DNA of 64,000 nucleotides from Apostichopus japonicus (taxonomy: Eukaryota > Echinodermata > Holothuroidea > Aspidochirotida > Stichopodidae), in contig NC_092581.1 in assembly GCF_037975245.1 (NCBI RefSeq), positions 12,553,303 to 12,617,302 on the forward strand. Direction: 5' to 3'. The notes below the pieces were generated by a model. It did no database searches. It had not been told where the DNA came from and was given only the letters and a program-made list of their open reading frames with translations. This document shows positions 27,801-42,895 of the stretch, in pieces; position 1 is the first letter of the stretch, and every line of letters starts with the position of its first letter. The position numbers and the translations under genes are program-made.

Positions 27801-30800
27801 TGATCTCAAATTCATGAACACCCTGAAGGTAAAACTTCCATAGTACTATCGTGACAAACCCTCAACATTGTACCATGGAATCTGTAGGAGAAGAAGCATT
27901 TTGCGTATTTCCACAAAATGGCCCATTACGGCCCCAAATTTGACCCCAAATTTCGGACCATCTCTGATGGCCCAATACCCAATGGTCCTTGTGTCCAAGT
28001 TTCATGAAATTCCATCAAACACTGTGCGAGTGGGAGCGGTTTTACCAATTGTTGACGGATAGAGTGATAGAATGATAGAGTGATAGACGCCGCACTGTAA
28101 CAATAGCTCACACCAGCATGCTGGTATGAGCTAAACATGAGCATTAGTATAGTGCGCATAAAAACAAACAGCTATACAATAGCAATAGTATTGAATTATG
28201 ATACAATATGCATTGCGTGTCTTAGTACCATCCAAACTCTTAGCAGGTGTTTTTCAACTTAAAGATCAGTAATACTTCTGTTTCCATGCCAACCCCGTAG
28301 CTGTCGTTATCCATCATCAACCTCATTTGTTACCATAGTCATTGAAATTGAAACCAAACACAACACAGAAACACACCCTAAGCTGCTATTAGCTAATTGC
28401 AATCAAAATCCTCCGGAAAAATCAACAAAAATAGATGCGACTTTGACAGCAGTAGATAGTTCAAATATTGACAACACGTAGAGTTAAACTAAATTAAATC
28501 CAACCATTTATGGTTAACTATCGGAAAAATTTAAGTTCCAACATAATCAATAATAACAATAATAAATTGCTAAAGCAGGTGTTCAGGCCATCTGCAGACT
28601 GACTAACAATTGATATATACATTTCTCCAACTGCTATTGAAAATGTACTTAACTATAACATAATATATAATAACTATTCACATTGTACAATACACTTGTC
28701 TACTACTGACGATGATGACGACGACGACGTAATAATCAGCCTACAAGGCAGTTTTTTTATGGGGCTATGACAAATTGATATCCTACTGACCGGTTCATAG
28801 CTCTAGCAAGAGTAGAATGTGCCTCGATCGATAAGCTTCCAAAGCTCATGGCTCCAGTCACAAAACGCTTCACTATATTTGCTGCTGCTTCCACTTCACT
28901 GATATCCAAAGGCTGGTCAGTAAACTTGAAGTCCAATTGACCTCTCAAGGTACATGCTTTAACCTGTAACCATAGAAACAAATGGAAGAGAATAACACTT
29001 TACAAGCATGCAAAGGAACACAAGATAAGAAATTACACATTTTTTTTTACACATTCATTACTGCAGTGCTTCCAGAAGCAGAAAACAGAGGTCTAATAAA
29101 AGTGGAGCTTTAGCGAGTAGGACCCCTAAGAAAGACCAAAATGAACAACAAAAATGAATAAACACATGTAAAAGAACAATAAAATGAGCTTCAAATCTGG
29201 GGAGGACATACAGCAAGATGCAAACCTGGACATAGACATACAATTTCAGTGGAAGATTTAAATTTGTTTAAATTTGTTTCAACATCAGTGGTTGACTGCA
29301 GTACTTTAAAAGCCATTTTAGATAACTTGGTGTAAGAAAACACCAACATATTTTGTCATTGTATGAGCACATTTCTTGAGGGAACTGTCATTTATTCCAG
29401 CAACGATTATTTGTTGGGTGCAACCAATAGGGAATAGCAAACAGCGTGTTTCACTCACCGATTCCTGTTGATTGGCTGAATATTTCTCGTATGCCGATTT
29501 ATTCTTGTTTCTAGTCGCATCTTGGAGGAATGCGATACTCTGCGGGTCGTTCACATGTTTCTCACCCCCGTCCCTCCAATGGTATGCTCCTGTTTCTCCC
29601 TGACCTCCGATGTGAATGTCTTTACTACGGTAAGCTTTTCCATGTCTTTCGATGGTCTGGTGTAAAAAACAATTATGAATAATTTTTTTAATTATGAAAT
29701 CATAAATTCCTTTAGACCGTTTCTGCTGATGATGCATATTCCTACGGGGCAAAAAATTGTTTTCAATAAAGTAGACCAAATCCAAAGTGAAAATTTTTTT
29801 TTTAAAACCTGCAGTTTTATTATTACAATATTCCACATACTGAAAACAAACCAATTTGTTTCTAGTTGTCATAATGTTGTTACACACAAAGAGAAAGAAG
29901 GGATGAAATCGTCAAAAAAGTTATCAAATTTGAAGTTAAAAAAAGAGAAATTAATCAACCATTTTCTAAGACAAGAAGACATGTATGTTCAGTAGACTGT
30001 AAAAATGTCAACATTCTCCACTTCATATCCTCTCAAGTTTGAGATAAAACATCACCAAATTATTTAAAGTGACAAAGTTTGCAGACATCAAATGTGGTTT
30101 TACCAACTGGAAATTAGAACACATTTTCTTACTTGGCAACCTTTTTTCCTTATTTTAAAAACTGAACTACTTGGCTAATGATGGATGACACTAAGTCAAG
30201 AACCGTAAACTCTTAGAATCAGAGAGCAGCAATTGGTGCTCAGTAAACAATTTCACCAAATCAACTGATCAAAGATTCCAATCGATCAAACTAAGACACA
30301 TTTTTATAAGCATTTTCTTCACAGAGTGAAGGTTATCGTCAAGTGAGTCAATACTAATTCCATTCCTAAGCATTTTTCAAACTCTATTACACTACTTTTT
30401 CTTCTTATGAAAATGCAACATGCAAATTTAAATGTAACTAATAGTAATGGTTATATGTTTACACTTTTGAAGTGACTTCTCTGCATTATAAATTCCTACC
30501 CCCACCCCTCCCATCCCCACCACCTTCCCATTCTTCTATGTAATGGGCTTACCTCTTCTGCCAAAACTTTGAAATCCACACCATTCAATCTGGATGCGCA
30601 GCCAACGAAGCATTTATCTACTACTTCCTTGCTAAGACCCACTGCTTCAAAGATTTGAGCCCCCTGAGAAGGAGAAATACGCATACATGCAAAGTATTGT
30701 TATAAAATGTCTGTTAAACATGAAAAGTCCTCAAACAATACAGATTAAAAAATAGGTCTAATCCTAACAATTCAGAAGAAAATGATTTATTCCGTAGAAA

Positions 30801-33800
30801 TTGATAGCTAAAATCTGAACTTCAAAAATCTTGCACTTCCAATGTCGTTAATATATCATGAAGAAAAATTATAAACCAAATTTGTAGGACTACCCTTATG
30901 TTATTTGAATATCATAACACATTTTGAAACACAGACCTTGCAGGTATCATTGAATATTCTCACAGGTCACATACTGCTCACAACCTTCACCTCCCACCCC
31001 CTCCCCCCTACCACCTCCCCAAACCCCAGGTTGCCTTTCCATGGCACTTAATTCTCTTCTCACATTTACCTTGTAGCTGTGAAGGGTTGAAATACCCATC
31101 TTGGCCATGACCTTGGAGATGCCCTTGTTGGCTGCTTGGATCACTCGTTGCTGAATCTCGTCCTCGGAGACATCGATACCGAGGAGGTTCTGCTCGTTCA
31201 TGTTGATCAGACTCTCGTAGAGAAGGTACGGACATACCGCGTCCGCGCCGAATCCGACCAGGACGCAGAAGTGGTGCATTTCTCTGGCCTCCCCAGTCTC
31301 CAAGATCAGACCAACTCGTAAGCGCTGACGTGTCTTGATGAGATGGTGATGGACAGCTCCGATGGACATAAGTGAGCTGAGAGGGTAAACAGAGAGGTAC
31401 AGATCATAACTACTCGAACCCCCCTAAAATATGCTAGAAGTTCAAATTATGGTCAGTCATGTACCAATATTAACCAGTTTTTGCCAAAATCTTTACAAGT
31501 ATATTTCCTTTCTTAAATATGCTGTTGCAATAAAAATATCTATCCAACAAGCTTCCATCCGATGAAGACCACATTTGGAATTTTAGTTGTAAGCCTTCAG
31601 AATGGAAGATTTGGAAGCACAGGAAGTGGGCATTGACCTTAAATTCGGTCGATGGGGGGGGGGGGGGGAGGGGGTAGGTTGCTATTTTTTTGCAGGATTG
31701 GAGTGCATATGCAGAAAGGAGAAATGTCAGAGAGGATTGAAGTAGATATGTGATTGTCTAGGAATAACATTTGGATGACTAGGTCCTCCGGAAGGGTATC
31801 ATTGGAGACTAATAGCAATTTCCAGCGCGCTAAGATGTGGACACAAATAATGTGCTTTCAAGTTAAAGCATCACATATCAAAGCTTCGAAGCATGATCTC
31901 AAAATATGTAAACAAAAAATTGTAAAAGACCTGCCATCACACTTTGCGATTTCATCTTACGATCCCTTTTGTTCAATTCCGGTTCAACTACTGGAGCGCA
32001 CGAACGTTTGAGACATTTGCGCATCCCCACCACATCAAATATCGGATCGTTAATTAGTCATACCTCACTGGGACCCTATCTTGGCCAGCCTGTCTGTCAC
32101 TCAGGACCAAGAGCCGGTAGCCTTCTTCCACCCCTCGAGAGCAGTCAGCGCAGATCCTATCGATGGCCGGTATCAGACCGCCTGCTCCATCGGTCACAGG
32201 AAAGGTCATGTCAATGGTCTTTGTCTGTTGATAATAGTCCAACATTTATCAACATGATATCAAATATCATAATGTCAAGTTGAGGGTGGCTCAAGTTAGA
32301 GAGTATAATAATAATAATAACTGTTTTTTGTATAGCGCAGGTATCCAGAGCACAAGGCAATGTTCAAATGCACTCCCATATAAAGGGTCTAACTGTGATA
32401 TTTCTCAAAAAGGATGGTTTTTAACTGTTTTTTGAGATCCGTCTGACTGGATGGAGAAATAGGTGCCTCTTGTTTGGCTATGAGATTGTTCCACAGTCGT
32501 GGGGCCATCACGGAGAAAGCTCGCCCACCACAGTTAGTTGAATGAAATGATGGCTCTGCAAGCAAATATTTATTTTGGGACCTCAGCCTTTTTTGAGAGT
32601 ATACTAAACGTACAAATAATCTTGTAAATTTTAATCACATGAAAACGAAAATTTTGTTTCTTCTGTTCTAACTGACATGATTTCCTAGTACTCTGTGACA
32701 TCCTAAACCAAACCGAAACAAGTTGATACATTTCCTTTTTTTATTATAGTATCATCACTTTTATGGCTAGAGAAAATATCATCATATTTATTTTGAAAAC
32801 AAGAAGACACCGATTTATCGGTATGGGGGAGACAATCTGGCTATAATAACAACATAAAATGTTGATGTATACTTTGATCACATGACAATTTTGCTTGATT
32901 TGTTTTATCTGACACCATTTCCTTGTACTTTGTGAAAGTCTTAACTAATGCAAACAAGCCCATTTTGCTTTTACTGAATTTTATACATATATATAATTAT
33001 ATAATTATAGGTTTACAGTCTTGTTCAGGGCCAAGGCCCTCTCACCCGAATTAACAACTTAACCCTGGTCATTGGTAACTTGTCACTCCTACACACCAAA
33101 GTGTGCACAATTCAATCAATCTCTCCTGGGGCACCACAGTGCACCACAACCACGTGTCCCCCGGGGGACTTCCCATAGGGTGCAGCCACAAACCGGCGCA
33201 CGCAACTATATTTACAAGTTACCTCCCAAGTCCCCATTCATACACATGGGTGAAGAGAGGCAATGGAGATAAAGAGCCTTGCCTAAGGACACAACGTAAT
33301 GATCTGGCCAGGACTCGAACCTGTAATCCTTAGATCACAAGTCCACTGCCTTAACCACTTGACCACAACGCCCTCATTACATACAGCTACAAAACACATC
33401 TTCTAAGTTAGTTCAAACACATCTTCTTAGTTAGTTCAAAATCAACAAAACACCTTAAAAAATTCATAGCCTAGTTATGATACAATGAAAATAACCAAAA
33501 TCAATGAGAACAAGAGCAGTTACGTTAGCATGTTATGTTAAGTTCAGAATGGTCACCAACCTTCCAACCCTTGTAATCTGTTGTTTTGATGACCTCCAGG
33601 TCATGAAGGGTCAGGATGGGAGTCTGGAGGAACAGACGCCGACACTGTTCCTCGCTCGGTTCTAGGATGTTAGCCTCTGGTCCAACTGGGCAAGCCTATG
33701 GAGAGAGAATGAATTTGATACTATCATAGCATAAATTTTTATCACATCACATTACGAAAGCTAGAAATTTAATATTTGTAATAACAATAAAAAAGATAAT

Positions 33801-36800
33801 AGCCAATAGGAGAGCGTTTAAATGGAGTGCCAAGGAAAGCAAAAGATCGATATCAAACATAGGTAATGTAAAGAGTCGGCCATATACAAACTCATCAAAA
33901 TTTCATGGTTTCCACTTTTCGATAATTCAGTGAATTCAGTTATTTCAGATGACTTATGATTTGGATAAAAGCATTGCTCTGATATTTAAAGGGTTCCGCA
34001 GTTTGCATTTGTAGGGCTTTGAAAACCGAAGAATATTTTGCGAGCGGTTTGCCCATCCGTGCGTCAAACTCACCAATGACATCACAATACTCTCTCGTAT
34101 CGGATCAATAGGAGGATTGGTGACTTGAGCAAACAGCTGTTTGAAGTATTCAAACATCAACGGCGAATTCTTGGAGAGGCAAGCTAACGGGGCGTCGTTA
34201 CCCATGGACCCAAGGGCTTCTTTCCTGCAAAGAAGAGGAACAGAGTAAGGTAAGCAAAAGAAATAATTTGATCATAGATTTATTCAATTTAATCATAGAG
34301 TGGTTAGTATATATCATAAGAATATAGCACTTAAATCCCAATAGATACTAACGTTGGTATTAATATATGCCTTATTCAAAAACAATTAATGTATCAGAGG
34401 GCAAAGCCCTACGATCCTTTGTCAGAGAGATAGTTAAGAACAATGCTCCCAAAGGTTTCTTTAAAAATATGAATGTATAAAAAAAGCAAAGTCCTCCCAC
34501 CCCCCCAACCCCCAAGAAAAAAGCAGTAGAAGAGAGCAGCTTTAACCTGTAGCAAGTATTTTGGGGCAAAGATCTTGGTTACCCAACTCTTAAGAACTTG
34601 CAAGAAACTTCAACTGATGTTTTAATACTTCAAACATCAGCAAAATCATCCCAAATTATGCTCTAAAAGTTAAATATGACTCATGTTTATGCTTCAATAT
34701 GCATCTTACTGCCATCATCCTCAAAGTACTGACCATTCTGATATAAAAAAAACTTCTCTTTGGAAGGAAAGAGCTACTTCTGCAAGTCTTATCAGAAACC
34801 AGAACATACATCAACAGAGAATTCAATTCCCTTCGCATCTGCCCCCCCCCCCACATCCCCATGACAACCGCATCTCCTTACTTGTTCTTGGCATAGGGTA
34901 CGAGGAGGAGATTCAGATGCTCTAAGGAATACCCAAAGAGGGGAAGACGAAGGTCGGACTGAACGGATGGAATCTCTCCCTTGCCGTTCTTCATTTCATG
35001 AGAATTGCTCTGTGCCCGAGCATTGTAAAGATCCTGAAGATTGATGGCCTGGAAAAAAAGATTGAGAAGAAGATACAATAATATTCCATCCCTGACAGAC
35101 TTGAGTAGAGCAGTTTTAGCTATGGTCTGCAATCTTGCCAGCCCCTCACCTCCCCCCCCCCCCAAAAAAAAAGGAAAAAGGAGATTTATGATATGTTCAT
35201 GGCTACATGATGAGTTTTTTAGGTCTTTGTCAAATACTTTGAAGTCAATCAACATATTACTTGGTTCTCTTCCCTCTAATCTACCCCTTCCTTCCCACTC
35301 CATAAGTGGTGGTTAAATGTCACATTTGTCCTCCCCGCACCTGTCCTTCCCTTCCCATTCTTCTGCAATCTTGCGTACCTGTTCCTGAAGCCACTTTCCG
35401 ACGGGCCGCTGGCGAGCAATCTGCAGTTTTAATTCCTCGTCTTTAGTCACCTCCCCAACGACAGTGTCCACGAGCAGCATCCGGCCGGGCTGTAGTCTCC
35501 CCTTCTGCAAAACATCCTGATGTGGTACGTCCAACACGCCTACCTCGCTGGCCATTATCATGTACCCTGAATTGGTGATGTAATATCGTGAGGGACGGAG
35601 GCCGTTACGGTCGAGGATGGCACCGACGTAGCGGCCATCGGAGAATGTGAGCAGGGCTGATGGGAAGGGGCAGAACAAATCAAGAATAATAAATAGTAAA
35701 GAATAGTCAAATGAAATAATGAAGAATAAAAAGAAATCTCTAGAATTGTTTGGCAAGCAAATCACAAACCAGTCAAATTTCCCCCTCCCTCCCCCCCCCC
35801 CCCCGAAAGAAAAATTGCCAACAATAGAAAATGATTTTGGAAAAGTTCATACGATTATATCTTCATTCAAGAATAGAAGATGTTCAACTCATACCAGCTT
35901 ACAAAACTTGACTGAACTCCGGTGGATCATGTCAGTGGCATTTTCAACTATTTTAGTTTTCATATTTGCATTTTAATATAACAACAATTTTTTGACCATC
36001 AACTTCCTACTACAAATTCTGCCCCCTTTCAATCTTCTTTAAGAGTATTTGAAAGGAAATTACTGACTGATGACAGTTTGACAAAAGAGTAGAAAAGGGA
36101 AATTATGTGAGTCATACCAGGACCGTCCCAAGGTTCCATGGCAAACGCAGCCCATCGGTAGAAGTCCTTCTTTTCTGGTGTCATCAAGGGATCGTTCTGC
36201 CAGGCCTCGGGAACCATGGTCATTACAGCCTGAGAAACAAGGAGATAACGCATACCGTATTGAAAATTATTTATCCTCAGAGTATATTAACCAGCTCTGT
36301 CATCAAGCAGATCTATCCAGTTGTACTTCGAGCAATGAATAACTAACATTTGGAAGACAGTGGGTTCAAAATTGTTTAGGAAATAGCTTTCGTTCGGGAA
36401 TAAATGCGCACCTCTTGCCACAGATGGTCTTGCAAATTGTACAAAACTGAACTGATAATGAAAAAAGAAAGACTGCTCACTGCCAAGATTGGCAAACGAG
36501 AAAGAGTTCGGTTGATACATGGACTTCCATTTTACAATTTGCAGTCTCTGGTTTTTTCTTTGTCTGTCAAGTAATAGAAATGGCTCTTTTATCCCCTCTC
36601 TTCTTCCTTATGATTCCTGTTGACCTTTGACCCCACTTACCTCGGGAAGTGACCTTCCGCCGGCAGTGATCAGAAACTCCAGGACGTTGTCCACCTTGGC
36701 GGAGTCGGGCATGTCGGCCTCCACGACCGGGTAAAGCAGTTTCAGTTTGTCTCCGTACTTTGAGCTCATCATCACTCCTTCCCGAGCCCTCATTAGGTTC

Positions 36801-39800
36801 TCGTTACCTCGTAGGGTGTTGATCTCACCGTTATGGGCGAGGTATCTGCCGAACAATTGAAATCAAACAAAAGGTCTGAAGTTGATCTTATACCAAATGT
36901 TCTGATCCTGGCTGGCTAGGTGAATACATACTTGTTAAAGTAAGACAAATAGAAAACAGGGGACTAAAGAGGCAAAAAAAGGGATATTTTGTTTTCCTTC
37001 TGATTAGGAAGGTGGACAGGTAGGGAGGAGGGGGGTGGGAGGGGAGAGTACGAGGGAAGGACAAGTGTTTTGACAATACTGGCTAAGTGGACACCGTTAC
37101 ACAATAGGTAGAACATCAAACTATCAAGCAATTGAAAGTTAGAGTAGCTCTAGCAATGCTTCATTGATAATGTCCATTGATAAATGACACTTTAAAACAG
37201 AAATCACTGTCAGAAAGTCAAATATTAAGACTTTCTTCATCCGAATATCCAATGCTAGAGCTTTAGCATTGTCAACTGAAAAGTTAACTCAAATTTTAAA
37301 TGGTGATTTAATCCATGTGGAAAGAACAGACAAATGAGAACTATAAACTTGTTACCCTTTTCTTTAAAATAGGTTTTTGCAGTTTTATGTTTTTTAAATA
37401 ATGCTTAATTAATTTAAAATTAATTAATTAAAAAATTAATCAATTAATGCTTAATCAACATTATTGTAAATCAAAAAAAAAAAATAATTAATTCATGCTA
37501 AATCAATGTATTTTTAACATGAGTAATATAGAAAGAGCTGTACAATGTGCAGTACCTGTGCGGATGGGCCCTCTCCCAGCTTGGAAATGTGTTGGTTGAA
37601 AAGCGACTGTGCACAAGGGCGATGTGAGTCTCATAGTCAGAGTCCTGTAGGTCTGTGTAATACTGCCACAGTTGTTTGGGAGTTAACTGGCCCTGAAAGA
37701 TGAAAAAACAACAATTACATGAAACAAATAATATTCACTTCTTACATGTGTTACCATTTAAGGCTTCTACAATTCTTCCGTTCTCCTGACAAACATTTCT
37801 GACACTAATTGAGTGACCGTAGCTCAATGAATGATTCAGTTGTTCAGTTGTTTGGGAGTTAACTAGCCCTGGAAGATGAAAAACAACATGACACAAATAA
37901 TACCGACTTCTTACAAGTGTAACCATTTAAGGCTTCTACAATTCTTCTGACATACATTTCTGACACTAATTGAGTGAACATAGCTTAATGAATGATTCAC
38001 TTTTTACCAATATTTCCAAAAACTTTGTCAACAAGAAATTATGGAACTTGGAACACATGGCCCCTTATCTGCACCCCCCCCCTCCCCACACCTTGAGACA
38101 GGGTTTCTCTAGTTTCTATTGTTATAATTGTAGTGAATTGTCAACCATAGTCTAGTAGAGCATGATAAGTTATGCAAATTTAATTTGTAATAATGGAATG
38201 GAAAATTTCTTTCATGCACTACAGCACAGTATTTCATTTTGGCGGGCTTTTTTCAATTGATGAATGAAATATTTGTGCCTTTTGTGTGAATTGAACAATT
38301 GAAGAACAGCATGAGCCCTTTGCATGTCTACCAGGTCTCTCTATTCCAGATGAAAGGACTAGACAGGAAGCAAAACTTTCTGCTTGACTGCTTTCGAATA
38401 CTCATATTGAAAGGTATATAAAAAAATTTACTGTATACACCTCTCCTGTCATCTATTCTTATATTTGAATACAATTACAAAACAGGTTATAACCACAAAA
38501 ATTTACATGTACGTAGTAGTGTCAGAATTATCGCTTTACATGAAATTGTCTAAGAACCAGGAATCCAGTTGGCTTTGTGATTCCTTGCCATACAGTTTGC
38601 TAAAAAATTACGACACCGTTTGTCTCAAACGATTATCAGCCACGCGAACACTAGAAATGTTGACTGCAAATGACCTTTGATCTCAACTATATAGTTCAAT
38701 AGAGTTCTTGTACTCTTGCAAGCTGGATCTGCATACCACGTACGAAGTTCAACAGAGATACACATTTGAGTTATTCTGTTTAACAAAGTTTTCAGACTTT
38801 GACCTCTGTTGACCTCAAATGACCATTGAACTTTACAGAAAACATGAGGGTTTTTGAACTCAATATGAATACTACTCTTGAACCCACAATAAGACAGATC
38901 CCAATACCAAGTATGAAGTTAATCCACCATGAACTTTTTGAGTTACGGTGTTTACAAACAAATGTCGCATACGCATGCGCTTGCACGCTCCCACATCCAC
39001 GCATAGACTCCTTCAAATATGATGCGACTTACCTTGTAAACGACCGTTTCCAGGGACAAGCAAACAAGATAAAACCTGAGACCTTCATCTGGTATCGCTC
39101 TTGAAGTGAGCTTCCTGAGAAGATAAATCTGCCTCCTGAACACCTCCTGATCGGTGGAGTTACTAGTGATGAACACCTGTCGGATGCGGGGCTCCACCGT
39201 CTGGGCGACGCTACCCGGGACGGTTTTATCCACAGCCACATCTCGCCAACATAAAACCTGTGAAATTCCAAAGAAGGACACTACCATGCAGTTCAAACTT
39301 CTCAGTACAACATCCTACATGACTGAATCCCTGAACACTGTACTCCCGTTCTTACACTACCTTAAGTAAAACTTTCCAGTTGGTTTATGTTTAAAAGAAA
39401 AGGTAAAACAAGGCTTTTTCATGATCACAAAATAGTCTTGACAGGCAAATACAAGCTAATACAAGCTAAAGTTCTGGCAGGGTTAAGGTTTCTATCTGAG
39501 TCACATTTTGACTTCAGTTGACTCTCACCTAAACAACAGTGCTCTAGTCCTTCTTCCTACAGAAGCCAACAGTATCCATTATGTTGACAAACAGTACTGC
39601 ACCCCTCATGGAGTATAATATTTACAAGCCAGATTGACCTCAGATAACCTTTGACCAGTAAGAAATGTATTGACCTCTTTGCTTGTCATAAGAATTAATA
39701 ATCTACCTTGATAACATGAATACCGTTTGCCCAAGTTTATTGTCTAGAGACAAGGGAACTTCCCAGAGTTATATTTCCACATTTGACTCTTATCAGATCT

Positions 39801-42800
39801 CACATGACATTTTAACCTCCACCAAAAAGAAGGAAGAAAGAAAGTTGTTTCACTCATGGAAGCAATTGTATGTCAAGTATGATAGGTGATATGAGATGCA
39901 TTAGTCCTGGTGTAGAGCTACTGTATGGGGAGAGGGAGGGGTGAGGGGGAGAGAGGAAGGGGAACACACACAAGAGAGATATGACATTGAATAGATACAT
40001 CCCAATATACATTTATAGCTACAGTTCAATCAATCAATCACAATTGAAAGACCTACCTGGATCGGTGTACATTCAATCTTTGTATATTGAGAGGAACTAT
40101 CAAGTCCGTTTATTTGCCAACTTACTTTTAACAGTAGGCTGCTGCCACATATCCAAGCAGAAGATTAAAGCCAAGCTTGGCATTGACATATTCATGAATA
40201 CAATAGATAGATGAGATTATATTCTAGGTCAATGGATTTCCTGCACATCAGATCACCTGATTGAGCAATTGTTGGGTTTCAACTTTGAGCAACTTGACAT
40301 ATGAGGACAATGAAGTCATTCCTATGGTGGTATGACATGTGATCCACACCACAGCATACACATCTATTACAGTACAGGATCTACAAGCACATGAAAAATT
40401 GTTTCATCACACCGATAACCCTGTAACCCTGATATTAACAAGGCCTGTTTACCTTGAAAGTAATTTAAACAATGCTTTGGCAGAGTTCCAAAGTCTAACC
40501 AACAACAATTTCACTCTTTCAGGGAATGTAATATTTTCATGGTACTACCAGACAGTAGGCAAAGATGCACCATATGAACACAATGTCTCTAGGTTCAATG
40601 CAATGTAGCAACACAAGGGCGTAGGAACCGGGGGAGGGGGGGCTGGTGGGGCGGAAGAATCATTCCGCCCCCCGCTTCGCAAGTCAGAAAACCCCTTTTT
40701 CATTTCCAAATGAGAAAAAAAATCTCATTTGGAGCACCAAATTGCATCTAAGGCCAGGTGAAAATGCAAAATTATTTACAAAATGGAGTGGGTGTTGAAG
40801 TGTGCTATATTGCACCAAATTGCATCTGAGGCTACCTGGAAATGCAAAAAAAATCCCAACGGGGAGGGGGACACCCCCTCCCCTTAGACCCCTCCCCCAG
40901 GCTGGCCATCAGTCTTCAGCCCCCCACTCAAAAGTACCTTCCTACGCCACTGTAGCAACATCTCAAATGGATACGAAATAAGTTAGTACTTTGACCTATA
41001 GCACACGCAGAAACATAACAACAGCTCATTTAACAAGCAACCTAATGCAAATTTCATTTTGTCATACTCCAAATTTATTTTGGTAAGTTTGACATTAAAG
41101 AGCAATGTAAACATTCTTACTGTCATTTGCTTAAAAAAAACAAAAAAATTATGCAGTTAACTTTATCTTGTTTGTCAAAAGCCTGGGTCAAAGTCAAAAG
41201 ATAAACATTTGTTGCTATTCGGTGGATGCAGTTGTTTATTAAAACCTATTTTTAATCAGGCAGGTATTAAAGCTGAGGCAGCCATGTTGATCCTAGTTGT
41301 ACAGTAACAAAATAAACTTTAAACCCTGAAGTACAGTATCTTGTATCCAATATGATGCTTATGAGCTGAGGAATATTAATTGACTTAAAGGCACTGAAGA
41401 CTGGCCCCAAACAGTTAACTTTCCGTTGCTTGCAAGTGAAGTTTTCTGCTTGTCGCTACAAAATGGTCGTCTGAACTGCAAATCAGGTTGTTCTAAAACA
41501 TGTAGCAAAATATTTAACATTGAATGACCAATATGTACACTTTAGGAGAGATGTGTAGGTTTGGTGAATCGAACACCAGCTTTGGGCCAGTCAAACTCTC
41601 CATTCGGGTGGATCAGAGGCCTAACACTGTGTTTGTTTTGTTTCAGCATATCCATAGTGATGGACGGCAACATGAATTTAACGTAGGAACTATTTTATGG
41701 TACTCTTTTGTGACAATGCAATCAGAATGGATGCAACCATACTGAAAGATACAGTGCTCTTAAAAGTTTATTCATACATCACACAGACAGGGCATTTCCA
41801 AAGAAAAAAACATCAAACGGCCTTGTGATGTTTTGATTCGCCCAAACATTTCTATATTTGAGCAGTCTTATACTTTAATTGCAGGACTCTGATATGGACA
41901 ACATTCTTTGATTCAATGCATGTGCCATTGGGAACAATAACACTTCTCCTTATTGGTAACAGGACCCCTTAAATACTTGTATTGGTGGAATGTTTGATAT
42001 CTACTCAGTCTGTCACCAGTTTCAAAAGGTTTTCTCCATGGTTAATATTATAACTAGATTGTCAAAACTGTAATTTGCCTCCACTGGTTGACAGCTCTGT
42101 GTACAAAGTTTTGTTTGCCAAACAATGATACTGAATGTCAGTCAAAGCAAACATGACTATCAGCCAAGATAGGTGACAGGCAGTTGCTAAATTGGAGACT
42201 CCCTGGTACACGGCACGGCACGCAATATGTTAATGGGTATGGTAAATTTCACCAAATCTCTCTAGGTGACAAGTCACAGTGTTTACCACAGCAGTCACAG
42301 CACTGACAACTGTCACGCAATGCTGGGATATCGTCCAAATCAGCCGCGGAAGATATCACAGCAGACAATTGGGCTATCAATTAACTTAGTGACCAAATTT
42401 GGTGTAGCAGGTTAGAAGATTCTGAAAACTCTTGTCTATAATACTACTTGGTTCCCTGTGTACAAAAAACCTTCTATATATATACTGTAATTTTTCCTTA
42501 TATATAGCAAAATTGTCCATTTTGCAGATCATTTTGCTGTGCAATACCAGATAAATTATTCACTGTTTAAAGATCAATTTTATTCTTATAATCTTCTTCA
42601 AGGCCTGGAGCATCCAAATTTACAATTGCGGTGAATCCCGCTGTCCCTCTCACCTTCATTCCGTGTTCTTCAGCAAACGCAGTGAATTTCGCTTCTGCTG
42701 TCTCAGATGTATCTTTATCCAGGAATAAGATGCCAGTAGCGTACTGTCCGAGAGGTGGCAATTCCACGTTCTGTGATCTGGAAGAGAAGACAAATAAGAG

Positions 42801-42845
42801 ATTTCCTTTTTCGACTTGTTATTGATGACATAATGCAATTTTCAG

Positions 42846-42895
<50 letters not shown>

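Larger units (their letters stand above)
32225..33560. other. GOGAT intron 11
   Basis: 1.3 kb holding a LINE 3' end (32299-32543) and a tRNA-derived SINE (32983-33374), both on the minus strand. The rest is AT-rich without features. Confidence 0.7.
12127..36640. other. Short GOGAT introns without notable content
   Basis: Introns 6-10, 12-15, 17-25 and 28-33 are 200-900 bp, AT-rich, and often hold a single 8-15-nt run of G or C (for example 15210-15224, 31656-31669, 35154-35163). I see no genes or complete elements in them. Intron 5 (36846-37555) is likewise plain. Confidence 0.5.

Noticed and set aside
31969-32283. Plus-strand frame over exon 12
   Set aside because: Antisense shadow of a conserved GOGAT exon.
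33300-33374. Apparent minus-strand tRNA
   Set aside because: Same reason: box A and box B are present but the acceptor arm does not close and a 300-bp SINE body follows.
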